From Bacteroidales bacterium (GTDB lineage Bacteria; Bacteroidota; Bacteroidia; Bacteroidales; Bacteroidaceae): DNA of 10,815 nucleotides. The stretch's first letter is position 1. The number at the start of each line of letters is the position of its first letter. The stretch spans positions 1 to 10,815 of the forward strand of contig SFEK01000065.1 of assembly GCA_004557285.1 (NCBI GenBank), given 5' to 3'. Positions 1 to 6,180 of this stretch are shown here, one piece after another. Below the pieces are notes generated by a model, which did not search any database, was not told the origin of the DNA, and saw only the letters and a program-made list of their open reading frames with translations. Position numbers and translations under genes: made by a program.

Positions 1-122
1 ACCTTGCGATAAGTGTCACACCCCATCACCTCGAAAGGGCAGACACCCCCTCTTTACCGTACGGCGACCATTTGCCGTGGTGGCAGCAAAAGAAAAGCTT
101 CATCCCATGTTTGTGAAAAATG

Positions 123-164
123 TTCAACCGTACAAGTAGAAATATTTCAACCATACATGTTGAA
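123..164. repeat. Two imperfect 19-base direct repeats, partly palindromic
   Basis: The two copies are TTCAACCGTACAAGTAGAA (123-141) and TTCAACCATACATGTTGAA (146-164). They match at 16 of 19 positions and start 23 bases apart. The second has perfect 6-base inverted arms (TTCAAC and GTTGAA) around a 7-base centre; the first has a weaker version. Two similar palindromes about two helical turns apart are compatible with a tandem operator, but no protein is implicated, and chance in AT-rich DNA is possible. Confidence 0.45.
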
Positions 165-174
165 GAAACAGGGA

Positions 175-257
175 GCAAATTGGGAGAAAATCGGGAGAAA
201 ATATAAGGTGGGATTTTTTTTCCAGTTGGGAAAAAATATTTCTCCAGTTGGGGAAAA
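175..257. repeat. Low-complexity cluster of GGGA-plus-A/T-run units
   Basis: The stretch is built from short related units: GGGAGCAAATT, GGGAGAAAATC, GGGAGAAAATAT, then GGGATTTTTTTTCC, and two copies of CCAGTTGGG(G)AAAAAA (at about 221 and 244). The last two can fold locally, with CC and GG flanking an AGTT loop and T-runs facing A-runs. It looks like slippage or local duplication. I see no coding or RNA family signature. Confidence 0.5.
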
Positions 258-271
258 AACCTGATGTAGGT

Positions 272-304
272 ACAAAAAAAATTGATTGTCTCACGACAAC
301 CAAT
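272..304 (-). terminator. Strong rho-independent terminator of the candidate small RNA
   Basis: Read leftward, the RNA has a 10-base-pair stem (AUUGGUUGUC with GACAAUCAAU, one G-U pair) closed by a GUGA loop, a GNRA-type tetraloop, followed directly by a run of eight U. On the plus strand the arms are 281-290 and 295-304, and the A-run that gives the U tract is 274-281. The U tract lies only on the leftward side, which sets the direction. Confidence 0.8.
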
Positions 305-343
305 CTTTATTAACCTTAATAATCTAATACCATGAAAAACACG
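273..343 (-). ncRNA. Candidate small RNA of about 70 nt with its own promoter and terminator
   Basis: A Bacteroidetes-type promoter (347-378) points left, and the terminator at 272-304 ends the unit, so a transcript of about 70 nt is predicted. Between them lies an AU-rich hairpin, UUAUUA around an AGGU loop with UAAUAA (307-322). No leftward reading frame of useful length starts and ends inside the unit. It sits just past the stop of the DUF3256-like gene. I have an impression, not checkable here, that similar promoter-leader-terminator cassettes recur in Prevotella and Bacteroides intergenic regions. The Rfam Bacteroidales-1 motif (RF01693) is described as bounded by such a promoter and terminator and is one family to compare; I cannot confirm a match. 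It could instead be an attenuator or leader for a gene further left. Confidence 0.5.
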
Positions 344-346
344 ATG

Positions 347-378
347 CAAAGGTATGAATATTTTTTGGCATCTGCAAG
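347..378 (-). promoter_or_regulatory. Bacteroidetes-type promoter of the candidate small RNA
   Basis: Read leftward, TACCTTTG (347-354) matches the -7 consensus TAnnTTTG exactly. Twenty bases further upstream is CTTG (375-378), a one-mismatch -33 box (consensus TTTG) at the normal spacing. The predicted start of transcription is near 343. Confidence 0.6.
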
Positions 379-402
379 ATATTCGAGAGAAAATATGTGC
401 AG
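372..402. repeat. Inverted repeat just after the DUF3256-like stop codon
   Basis: CTGCA (372-376) and TGCAG (398-402) enclose a second pair, ATATT and AATAT, around an 8-base loop. It lies 1 base past the stop codon of the leftward gene and covers the -33 box of the candidate small RNA. On the leftward strand no U run follows, so it is not a classic terminator; it may protect an mRNA 3' end. On the rightward strand a T-rich stretch does follow, but nothing obvious is transcribed that way. Confidence 0.35.
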
Positions 403-403
403 C

Positions 404-1057
404 TTAATCTTTTTTAAACTTTGCACCATCCCATCGGTACAATTGCCGCCTCATGACAACAGCCAACTGGCGCCGGTCATCGTTGTTCAGCAGAGGCATG
501 GACAATTCATAAACCAAGACATCGGGCGAGGTCGAGGCATCCACCTGCAACAACACAGGCTCTATCCATCCGCGCAACTCCTCGTAGCGCTCCACGCTCA
601 TGGTGTCTGGTCGCTCGGTGAACTCGTCAAGCAAGCCGTCAATATCGGCAAGTACGGGCAATCCCTGTGGTGTGTCCACACGTTTCCATTGGGTATCATA
701 AAACGCTACCCTACTGTCAGCCACAGGACGGTTGACGGTCTTCACCACGCATAGTATCTGTGCCGTGTCTCTCACAGACAACAGTCTCATCTGCAGCGTA
801 CTGAAATCGCTGAGCTTCAGCCGAAGATAATCAGCAGAAATGGTGTCGACCGTCGTCTGACCTTCCAATGTGTTTTTGACGGAAGAAACGCCCTTGCTTG
901 CAAATTGGGCAAGTTCGGCCAATTGTTCTTTGTCCAAATAGGGCACCACTTCCTTGGGCATTGTCGTCAACAATGCATCCATTTCCGTCTGCGCACATAC
1001 TTGGGTGGCAGACACGAAAGAGACAAATGCGACAGCCAACAGATGTTTCATCTTCAT
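404..1057 (-). CDS. DUF3256-like secreted or periplasmic protein of unknown function
   Basis: The product is about 217 residues. It starts with a typical signal peptide: MKMKH, a hydrophobic core (LLAVAFVSFVSA), then a probable cleavage after VCA before QTEMD. The mature part, with MPKEVVPYLDKEQLAEL near the front, then DYLRLKLSDFSTLQMRLL and a stretch containing VAFYDTQWK, resembles the DUF3256 family of Bacteroidales as I remember it; this is recognition by eye. No catalytic motif is visible. I chose the ATG at 1055-1057 because it puts a charged MKMK directly before the hydrophobic core. ATGs at 1067-1069 and 1049-1051, or a GTG at 1100-1102, are also possible. There is no clear promoter in 1058-1183, so it may rely on read-through past the tRNA terminator or on a degenerate promoter. 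Function unknown; probably a periplasmic or surface-associated protein. Confidence 0.7.
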   Translation of the reverse strand: MKMKHLLAVAFVSFVSATQVCAQTEMDALLTTMPKEVVPYLDKEQLAELAQFASKGVSSVKNTLEGQTTVDTISADYLRLKLSDFSTLQMRLLSVRDTAQILCVVKTVNRPVADSRVAFYDTQWKRVDTPQGLPVLADIDGLLDEFTERPDTMSVERYEELRGWIEPVLLQVDASTSPDVLVYELSMPLLNNDDRRQLAVVMRRQLYRWDGAKFKKD

Positions 1058-1183
1058 TTTCAATAGCATATTAAAATCATTATTGTCGTCATATAGGTAC
1101 ACCCTGTTGATGACCCCGTATGTTTGGCATCAGCAGATGTCATCACATGATCTATAAGCCAATCAACAGAAATCGCCTTTAAC

Positions 1184-1215
1184 GAAAAAGCCCCGAAGCT
1201 ATCAGCTTCGAGGCT
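1184..1215 (-). terminator. Rho-independent terminator of the tRNA-Ser/tRNA-Glu operon
   Basis: Arms 1189-1200 and 1204-1215 pair over 12 positions with one G-U in the leftward RNA (AGCCUCGAAGCU, GAU loop, AGCUUCGGGGCU), followed by five U. It starts 12 bases past the end of tRNA-Glu. Confidence 0.85.
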
Positions 1216-1227
1216 CTATCCTTTTTG

Positions 1228-1299
1228 TAGTGGATAGGGGAATCGAACCCCTATGCCAAGATTGAGAATCTTGTATCCTAACCATTAGATGAATCCACC
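1228..1299 (-). tRNA. tRNA-Glu (anticodon CTC)
   Basis: The 72-base cloverleaf is complete. The acceptor stem is GGTGGAT with ATCCACT, including a G1-U72 wobble. There is a 4-pair D stem, an anticodon stem CAAGA/TCTTG with loop TTCTCAA, a T arm AGGGG-TTCGATT-CCCCT, and discriminator A. Anticodon CTC (plus-strand 1264-1266) reads the Glu codon GAG. The 3' CCA is not encoded and must be added by CCA transferase. It is the second gene of a two-tRNA transcript. Because position 34 is C, it is not a substrate for the U34-modifying MnmE/MnmG system encoded partly in this window; a separate tRNA-Glu with anticodon TTC must exist elsewhere. Confidence 0.93.
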
Positions 1300-1323
1300 G
1301 TTCATAGACTTGATTCAAGTCAG

Positions 1324-1411
1324 CGGAAGCTGGGGGATTCGAACCCCCGGTACGATAAACTCGCACGGCAGTTTAGCAAACTGCTGGTTTCAGCCACTCA
1401 CCCAAACTTCC
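1324..1411 (-). tRNA. tRNA-Ser (anticodon GCT)
   Basis: This is an 88-base class II tRNA. The acceptor stem is GGAAGTT with AGCTTCC, and the anticodon stem GCAGT/ACTGC holds loop TTGCTAA. A long variable arm (six pairs around GTTTA) is typical of serine tRNAs. The T arm is GGGGG-TTCGAAT-CCCCC and the discriminator is G, the serine identity base. Anticodon GCT (plus-strand 1375-1377) reads AGC and AGU. CCA is not encoded. It is the first gene of the transcript, about 35 bases after the predicted start, and is separated from tRNA-Glu by 24 bases that contain a small inverted repeat (GACTT ... AAGTC). Confidence 0.95.
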
Positions 1412-1451
1412 TTAATCGGGTTTACCGATGCATTATCGCTCAAATGCGGTG

Positions 1452-1483
1452 CAAAGGTACGCATTAATTTTTATTCCTCCAAA
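1452..1483 (-). promoter_or_regulatory. Consensus Bacteroidetes promoter of the tRNA operon
   Basis: Read leftward: TTTG (1480-1483), exactly 20 bases, then TACCTTTG (1452-1459). Both elements and the spacing match the Bacteroidetes housekeeping promoter, with predicted transcription start near 1448. This strong site fits a stable RNA operon and is the clearest promoter in the window. Confidence 0.85.
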
Positions 1484-1535
1484 TATTTTGGCAACTTTTT
1501 CATCAAAAATTTAAAAATTCTTCGTTTTTTCATCG

Positions 1536-1578
1536 AAAAAGGGCGTTTTAAAGGGTTTTACCCCCAAAAAACGCCCTT
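1536..1578 (-). terminator. Rho-independent terminator of the glycogen operon
   Basis: In the leftward RNA an outer stem GGGCGUUUU/AAAACGCCC (plus-strand 1541-1549 and 1568-1576, extendable by two A-U pairs) encloses a small inner GGGU-AAA-ACCC hairpin and is followed by UUUUUC. It lies about 60 bases past the phosphorylase stop codon. The G+C part of the stem and the U tract both fit the leftward direction. Confidence 0.85.
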
Positions 1579-1636
1579 CTTCTCATCTTATTGTTTTATC
1601 AAGAAATGTCTGTGCAAAACTATGCTGCACCCTTGA

Positions 1637-4195
1637 TTAGTCGAGCCATTTTACATAACAGAAATCCTGACGATGGGGCAAATTGCTGTTTTTGGGATAC
1701 ATTCTCACAGCAGCCTTGTAGGTACCGGCCTCAACGGCTTCAACTTCTGCCTCGAAGGTGTAGTGGTTGCCCTCATGGCCTACAAGTTCGAATGGGTACA
1801 CATTGGCAATGCGCTCTTCTCCATTCTTGTCGGTGGTCAGGGTAACAAACTCCAGGCCAACGGCATCGTTCAGGCCCTGCTCATCGATGACATACTTCAT
1901 CTTGTAGTTGACACCTGTCTCAACACCTGTTGTGGGGAATTCCACTTCTTTGCTTACCACATGGATGGCATCCCAACGCTCTGCCACCACTTCCTTCCAC
2001 TGGGCAATCTCCTTGGCCAGGCGGTTGTCGTCGGCTGAAAGTTTCTTGAAGCGGGCAGCCTCCTTGATGTAGAACTTGTCATAGTAGTCGTCGAGCTGAC
2101 GCTTCATGGTGTAGTGAGGAGCGATGGTGGCAATAGAGTTCTTGATGACCTTGATCCAGCCTTCGCTGTAGCCCTTCACGTTCTTGTTGTAATAAAGAGG
2201 TATAATCTCGTTTTCGAGCAAACCATAGATGGTAGCAGCATCAAGCTGATCCTGATAGCCCTGGTTCTGATAAGTGCGCTTTTCGGTCAACGCCCATCCT
2301 GCACCCTCACGATATCCTTCAAGCCACCAACCGTCGAGCACCGAAAGGTTGACAACACCATTCATCTCAGCCTTTTCGCCTGATGTACCTGAAGCCTCAA
2401 GAGGACGTGTAGGAGTATTCATCCAGATGTCAACACCTGACACCAGACGACGGGCCAGCTGCATATCGTAGTCTTCGAGGAAGATGATTTTGCCCAAGAA
2501 CTCGGGACGCTGGCTGATTTCATAGATTTTCTTGATAAGACCCTGTCCTGCTCCATCGGCGGGGTGTGCCTTACCAGAGAAGAGGAACTGCACGGGATGC
2601 TCGGGATCGTTGACGATCTTTGACAGACGCTCAAGGTCGGTAAAGAGCAGATGTGCACGCTTGTAGGTGGCGAAACGACGGCAGAAACCAATCATCAGCG
2701 CATTGGGCTTGATTTTCTCCAGCAGAGAAACCACACGTGAGGGGTCTCCCTGGTTCTTCAGCCATGTTTCGCGGAACTTCTCACGGATATAGTCGGTCAG
2801 CTTCTTCTTCAGAGTCATGCGTGTCTCCCAGATCACCTCATCGGGCACGTTGTAAATGGCATGCCAGATGCTCTCGTTGCTCTGGTCTCCCATGAACGAA
2901 TTGTCGAAATACTGGGCATAGAGCTTGCGCCACTCTGTGGCGGTCCATGTGGGGAAGTGGACACCGTTGGTGACGTATCCTACATGATTTTCCTCAGGAT
3001 AGTAACCGTTCCAGATGTTGGCGAACATCTTCTGGCTAACCCATCCGTGCAACTTGCTCACACCATTGACTTCCTGGCAAGTGTTGCAGGCAAAGGTTGA
3101 CATGCAGAAACGCTCGCTATGGTCTTCGGGATTGGTGCGGCCCATGCCGATGAACTCATCCCATGAGATGCCGAGCATAGCGGGATAGCCACCCATGTAT
3201 TTGCCGAACAGACCTTCATCGAAATAGTCGTGACCTGCGGGCACTGGAGTGTGCACGGTATAAAGTGAAGAGGCGCGTACCAGCTCCATGGCCTGATTGA
3301 ACGACAAACCGCTCTGCACATAGTCGCAAAGACGCTGTAGGTTGCACAATGCGGCATGGCCTTCGTTGCAATGATAAACATCTTTCTTGATGCCCAGCTT
3401 CTTCAGGGTGAGCATACCGCCGATACCAAGCAGAATCTCCTGCTTCAGACGGTTCTCCCAGTCGCCACCATACAGAGAGTGTGTGATAGGACGGTCAAAC
3501 TCTGAGTTCATCTCATTATCTGTATCAAGCAGATACAAGGCAATACGACCCACGTTCACTCTCCATACATAGGCATGTACCTGATAGTTCATATAAGGCA
3601 CATCCACCACGAGAGGATTGCCGTCGGCATCAAGCTGGCGCACGATGGGCAGCGAGTTGAAGTTCTGCGCATCATAGTTGGCAATCTGCTGGCCGTCCAT
3701 GCTCAACGACTGCTTGAAATAGCCAAAACGATAGAGGAAACCTACAGCACACATGTCAACATTGCTGTCTGATGCCTCCTTGAGGTAGTCGCCGGCAAGC
3801 ATACCAAGACCACCTGAATATATCTTCAGCACCTGGTTGATGCCATACTCCATACTGAAATAAGCCACAGAAGGACGCTTGTCGTTGGGCTTCACATCCA
3901 TGTACTTACGGAACATGGCATAAACGTCGGCCACTCTCTTCATGATTTCCTTATCCTTGACAATCTCCTCTTTCCTGTCGTAGCTGAGACGTTCGAGCAA
4001 CATTACAGGACTGTGGCCCACTTCCTCGTAGAGCTTTTCGTCCAGACTTCTCCACAAGTCTCTTGCTTCGTAGTTCCATGCCCACCACATGTTGTGAGCC
4101 AGTTCGTCCAAACATTTCAGTTGTTCAGGTAATCTTGATTTAACTGTCAACTCTTTCCACTGGGGAGCGTTGACGTAATCAGCCTTAATCTTCAT
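1637..4195 (-). CDS. glgP: Alpha-glucan (glycogen/maltodextrin) phosphorylase, GT35, GlgP type
   Basis: This cytoplasmic, PLP-dependent enzyme cuts glucose units from the non-reducing ends of glycogen with phosphate, releasing glucose 1-phosphate. The 852 residues fit the branch that begins with a DUF3417 domain (about residues 15-110, with the [19 protein letters not shown] signature). A glycine-rich loop [10 protein letters not shown] lies at 127-136. The phosphate-site segment [12 protein letters not shown] carries R506, R507 and K512. The PLP motif [14 protein letters not shown] has the Schiff-base lysine at K608. The C-terminal beta-rich tail ends in an [17 protein letters not shown] segment, normal for the family. 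It starts 54 bases after the synthase stop with no terminator between them, so the two are probably cotranscribed. No Shine-Dalgarno sequence precedes the start; the leader is A/T-rich. All key residues are present, so it should be active. Confidence 0.93.
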   Translation of the reverse strand: MKIKADYVNAPQWKELTVKSRLPEQLKCLDELAHNMWWAWNYEARDLWRSLDEKLYEEVGHSPVMLLERLSYDRKEEIVKDKEIMKRVADVYAMFRKYMDVKPNDKRPSVAYFSMEYGINQVLKIYSGGLGMLAGDYLKEASDSNVDMCAVGFLYRFGYFKQSLSMDGQQIANYDAQNFNSLPIVRQLDADGNPLVVDVPYMNYQVHAYVWRVNVGRIALYLLDTDNEMNSEFDRPITHSLYGGDWENRLKQEILLGIGGMLTLKKLGIKKDVYHCNEGHAALCNLQRLCDYVQSGLSFNQAMELVRASSLYTVHTPVPAGHDYFDEGLFGKYMGGYPAMLGISWDEFIGMGRTNPEDHSERFCMSTFACNTCQEVNGVSKLHGWVSQKMFANIWNGYYPEENHVGYVTNGVHFPTWTATEWRKLYAQYFDNSFMGDQSNESIWHAIYNVPDEVIWETRMTLKKKLTDYIREKFRETWLKNQGDPSRVVSLLEKIKPNALMIGFCRRFATYKRAHLLFTDLERLSKIVNDPEHPVQFLFSGKAHPADGAGQGLIKKIYEISQRPEFLGKIIFLEDYDMQLARRLVSGVDIWMNTPTRPLEASGTSGEKAEMNGVVNLSVLDGWWLEGYREGAGWALTEKRTYQNQGYQDQLDAATIYGLLENEIIPLYYNKNVKGYSEGWIKVIKNSIATIAPHYTMKRQLDDYYDKFYIKEAARFKKLSADDNRLAKEIAQWKEVVAERWDAIHVVSKEVEFPTTGVETGVNYKMKYVIDEQGLNDAVGLEFVTLTTDKNGEERIANVYPFELVGHEGNHYTFEAEVEAVEAGTYKAAVRMYPKNSNLPHRQDFCYVKWLD

Positions 4196-4249
4196 AAAAA
4201 ATTACTTTTTTAATTTAGTTTGTTGATTTATCTGTGTATAAACTGTTGT

Positions 4250-5914
4250 CTAAGCTTTTTCCGTCTTACGACATTCTGCCTTGCGCAGCGCCACATCGTA
4301 TGCCTGGTAATAATACTTGATAAAATGGCTCCACAGGGCCTTTCTTGACAGTTTGTCAGCATTGCTGCGGCACATCTGCACCTGTTCCGGGGTGAAATTC
4401 GAGAAGGCGGCGACGGTGTCCTTGATCTTGTCGGCCACCTCCGAATAGTTATAGTCGGTGCGGTGTATCACCTTCACGCCATCCTCAATCTCTCCCTGAT
4501 GGCCAAACTCGGCATTAGCCCAAAGGCCAAAACCGGCAAGGTCGGAGGTGATGCAGGGCACTTTGAAGGCCACAGCCTCCAGCGGAGTGTATCCCCATGG
4601 CTCATAATAAGAAGGATATATGCAGAGGTCGTTGCCCAGCACAAGGTCGTAGTATTTTTTGTTGAATATGCCGTCGGCACCATCAAGATAACAAGGCAGG
4701 AAAATGAGCTTCACCTTGTCGTCATAACGGTTCTGCATGTCGAGGAACTTCAACATGCCCAGCACATTGTCATGACTCATGTTGTGCAGCCAATGGGTAA
4801 TCATGGGCACAGGCAGCGGGGTGTCGTATTTCTTCTTGCTGTTCAAGCGCTCTATCAAATCTTGTCGTGGCTCGCCCACCCAGCCAGGCACCTCGATGAA
4901 TGCCAGCACATTTTTCTTCAGGCGGTCGTCACGCAACAGGCGGTTCATGGCCTCAATATACACATCCACGCCCTTGTTCCTGAACTCATAGCGTCCGCTG
5001 GTTGATACGATAAGCGTGTCGTCGTCCAAGTCGGCACCAAGCAGGGCATTGGCCACTTCAATCACTTGTTTGCGGGCGGCCTTGCGTTTTCTGGTAAACT
5101 CGCTGTCACACGGCACAAAGTCGTTTTCAAAACCATTGGGCAACACCACATCCACGGGCTTGTCGAGCAGTTCCTTGCATTCGTTGGCGGTGATTTCGCT
5201 CACCGTGGTGAAGCAATCCACAAACTTGGCCGTCTGCTTCTCTATCGAGTGCTTGCTCTGCATGTTGAGCTCGCCGGCCATCTGGTCGCCGTTATAGGCA
5301 AACAGATAATCGTAGAGAGGTTTGTTGTTGCCGGCAATGCTGCGACCAATACTTGTGGCATGTGTGGTGAACAAAGTAGCCACCTGAGGCAACACCTTAT
5401 TTATATATAGAAGCCCCAAACCGGTCATCCACTCATTGCCGTGGTAAACGACCTTCTTCGTTTCGTCAAGATAACAACGGTAGAAACTTTCCACCACCTT
5501 GGCTGCCGCATACGAAAACATCGATGCTTCATCGTAGTCGCCATAGGCATGCAGACTGTCCACCTGGTAGTGATTCCACAACCAAGTGTAGATGTCGTTC
5601 TTTTCCTTGTAATACTGAGTGAAGTCTATCAATACAGCAACAGGGGTGCCCGGAACATTCCATCGCCCCACCCTGACGACCAGCCCCTCGCTGAGGGCTT
5701 GTTGCTGCCATTCGGCAAAGAGCTTGCCGTCTGCTGTGAAATACTTGTCGCTGGCTTCCTTGAAATCTGGACCGAGGAAAATAATCCTGTCCTTCATGGC
5801 ATCTTGCAATGTTTTGGCACGGGTCGAAAGTACTGTATATATACCTCCAACCTTATTACATACCTCCCAGCTTGATTCAAAAATATAATCTGGTGATAAT
5901 AATCCTTTTACCAT
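4250..5914 (-). CDS. Glycogen synthase, GT3 (eukaryote-like) family
   Basis: It extends alpha-1,4-glucan chains from a nucleotide-sugar donor, UDP-glucose by analogy with GT3 enzymes, in the cytoplasm. The 554 residues show GT3 hallmarks: FESSWEVCNKVGGIYTVL at 12-29, with the donor-binding KVGG at 21-24; HGNEWMTG; and YPSYYEPWGYTPLE with the E-x7-E pair at E438 and E446. These resemble yeast and animal glycogen synthase rather than GlgA (GT5). The long phosphorylated tails of animal enzymes are absent, and I see no arginine-rich helix like the one that binds glucose 6-phosphate in eukaryotes; the matching region near the C-terminus has only scattered basic residues. The start codon follows AAGGAAAG, an unusually good Shine-Dalgarno-like sequence for this phylum, though the spacing is short. 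It is the first gene of the operon and diverges from clpC. Confidence 0.92.
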   Translation of the reverse strand: MVKGLLSPDYIFESSWEVCNKVGGIYTVLSTRAKTLQDAMKDRIIFLGPDFKEASDKYFTADGKLFAEWQQQALSEGLVVRVGRWNVPGTPVAVLIDFTQYYKEKNDIYTWLWNHYQVDSLHAYGDYDEASMFSYAAAKVVESFYRCYLDETKKVVYHGNEWMTGLGLLYINKVLPQVATLFTTHATSIGRSIAGNNKPLYDYLFAYNGDQMAGELNMQSKHSIEKQTAKFVDCFTTVSEITANECKELLDKPVDVVLPNGFENDFVPCDSEFTRKRKAARKQVIEVANALLGADLDDDTLIVSTSGRYEFRNKGVDVYIEAMNRLLRDDRLKKNVLAFIEVPGWVGEPRQDLIERLNSKKKYDTPLPVPMITHWLHNMSHDNVLGMLKFLDMQNRYDDKVKLIFLPCYLDGADGIFNKKYYDLVLGNDLCIYPSYYEPWGYTPLEAVAFKVPCITSDLAGFGLWANAEFGHQGEIEDGVKVIHRTDYNYSEVADKIKDTVAAFSNFTPEQVQMCRSNADKLSRKALWSHFIKYYYQAYDVALRKAECRKTEKA

Positions 5915-5935
5915 CTTTCCTTATTATTATTGGCG

Positions 5936-5943
5936 CAAAGATA
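5936..5943 (-). promoter_or_regulatory. -7 box of the glycogen operon promoter
   Basis: Read leftward, TATCTTTG matches TAnnTTTG exactly and lies 21 bases before the start codon, giving a short leader of roughly 15 bases. No good -33 TTTG sits at 19-21 bases; the nearest ones are too near (11) or too far (27). The promoter may therefore be weak or helped by an activator. Confidence 0.55.
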
Positions 5944-6131
5944 ATAAAAAATTACAAAACCGTAAGTTTTCAAAGTGAAAAAATTAACAAAACTACAGTT
6001 TTTCTTGATTTATGACATGTTATTCAGATCTTATGCGGCTGTTTTATTTGACTTACAACAAGAAATGTTTGCGAAAAAAATATTTTAACATGAAATATCC
6101 ATTGGCATGGTATTTGTAGAAAATAAATGTG

Positions 6132-6139
6132 TATCTTTG
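6132..6139 (+). promoter_or_regulatory. -7 box of the clpC promoter
   Basis: TATCTTTG matches the Bacteroidetes -7 consensus exactly. A TTTG lies upstream (6112-6117 area), but only about 15 bases away rather than 19-21. Predicted transcription start is near 6144, leaving a leader of about 36 A/T-rich bases before the ATG, with no Shine-Dalgarno sequence. Confidence 0.55.
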
Positions 6140-6180
6140 CATAAGATAAAAATAGGTTATTCATTAAACATAATAAAAAC

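Larger units (their letters stand above)
1..271. other. Left flank with no gene that can be assigned
   Basis: No convincing coding region is visible. Reading rightward, two frames run in from the left edge and stop near 117-138 without any recognisable motif, so the tail of a gene to the left cannot be excluded. Reading leftward, a 25-codon frame starts at 101-103 and stops at 26-28, and another ATG at 24-26 overlaps that stop by one base and runs off the edge; neither encodes anything I recognise. The AT-rich half (about 110-271) holds the two repeat clusters listed separately. It lies beyond the terminator at 272-304, so it is probably a spacer or the upstream region of a gene outside the window. 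Confidence 0.4.
5915..6180. other. Divergent spacer between glycogen synthase and clpC
   Basis: These 266 AT-rich bases separate two operons transcribed away from each other. The spacer contains one -7 box for each direction, both TATCTTTG, about 190 bases apart. Between them I see only A/T runs and a minor CATG pair (6090s and 6110s). There is no RNA gene, no CIRCE-type heat-shock operator and no open frame of interest. Confidence 0.6.

Noticed and set aside
26..349. Leftward 107-codon frame across the left flank
   Set aside because: It crosses the strong terminator at 272-304 and the repeat clusters, and its product is a low-quality mix of F, P, K and S runs. Only the short end piece is mentioned, as a weak finding.
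332..754. Rightward 140-codon frame starting MKNTMQRYEYF
   Set aside because: It begins inside the leftward small-RNA unit and then runs antisense through the DUF3256-like gene; the product is not protein-like and no rightward promoter is visible.
1103..1183. Possible promoter for the DUF3256-like gene
   Set aside because: I searched for TAnnTTTG read leftward and found no exact or one-mismatch box with suitable spacing, so none is claimed.
1496..1540. Direct repeat TTTTTCATC(A/G)AAAAA at 1496-1509 and 1526-1540
   Set aside because: It is short, made mostly of A/T runs, and the second copy is partly the U tract of the glycogen terminator; chance is enough to explain it.
1289..1636. Rightward 115-codon frame over the tRNA operon
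   Set aside because: It is antisense to two well-formed tRNAs, their promoter and the glycogen terminator, so it is a chance open frame.
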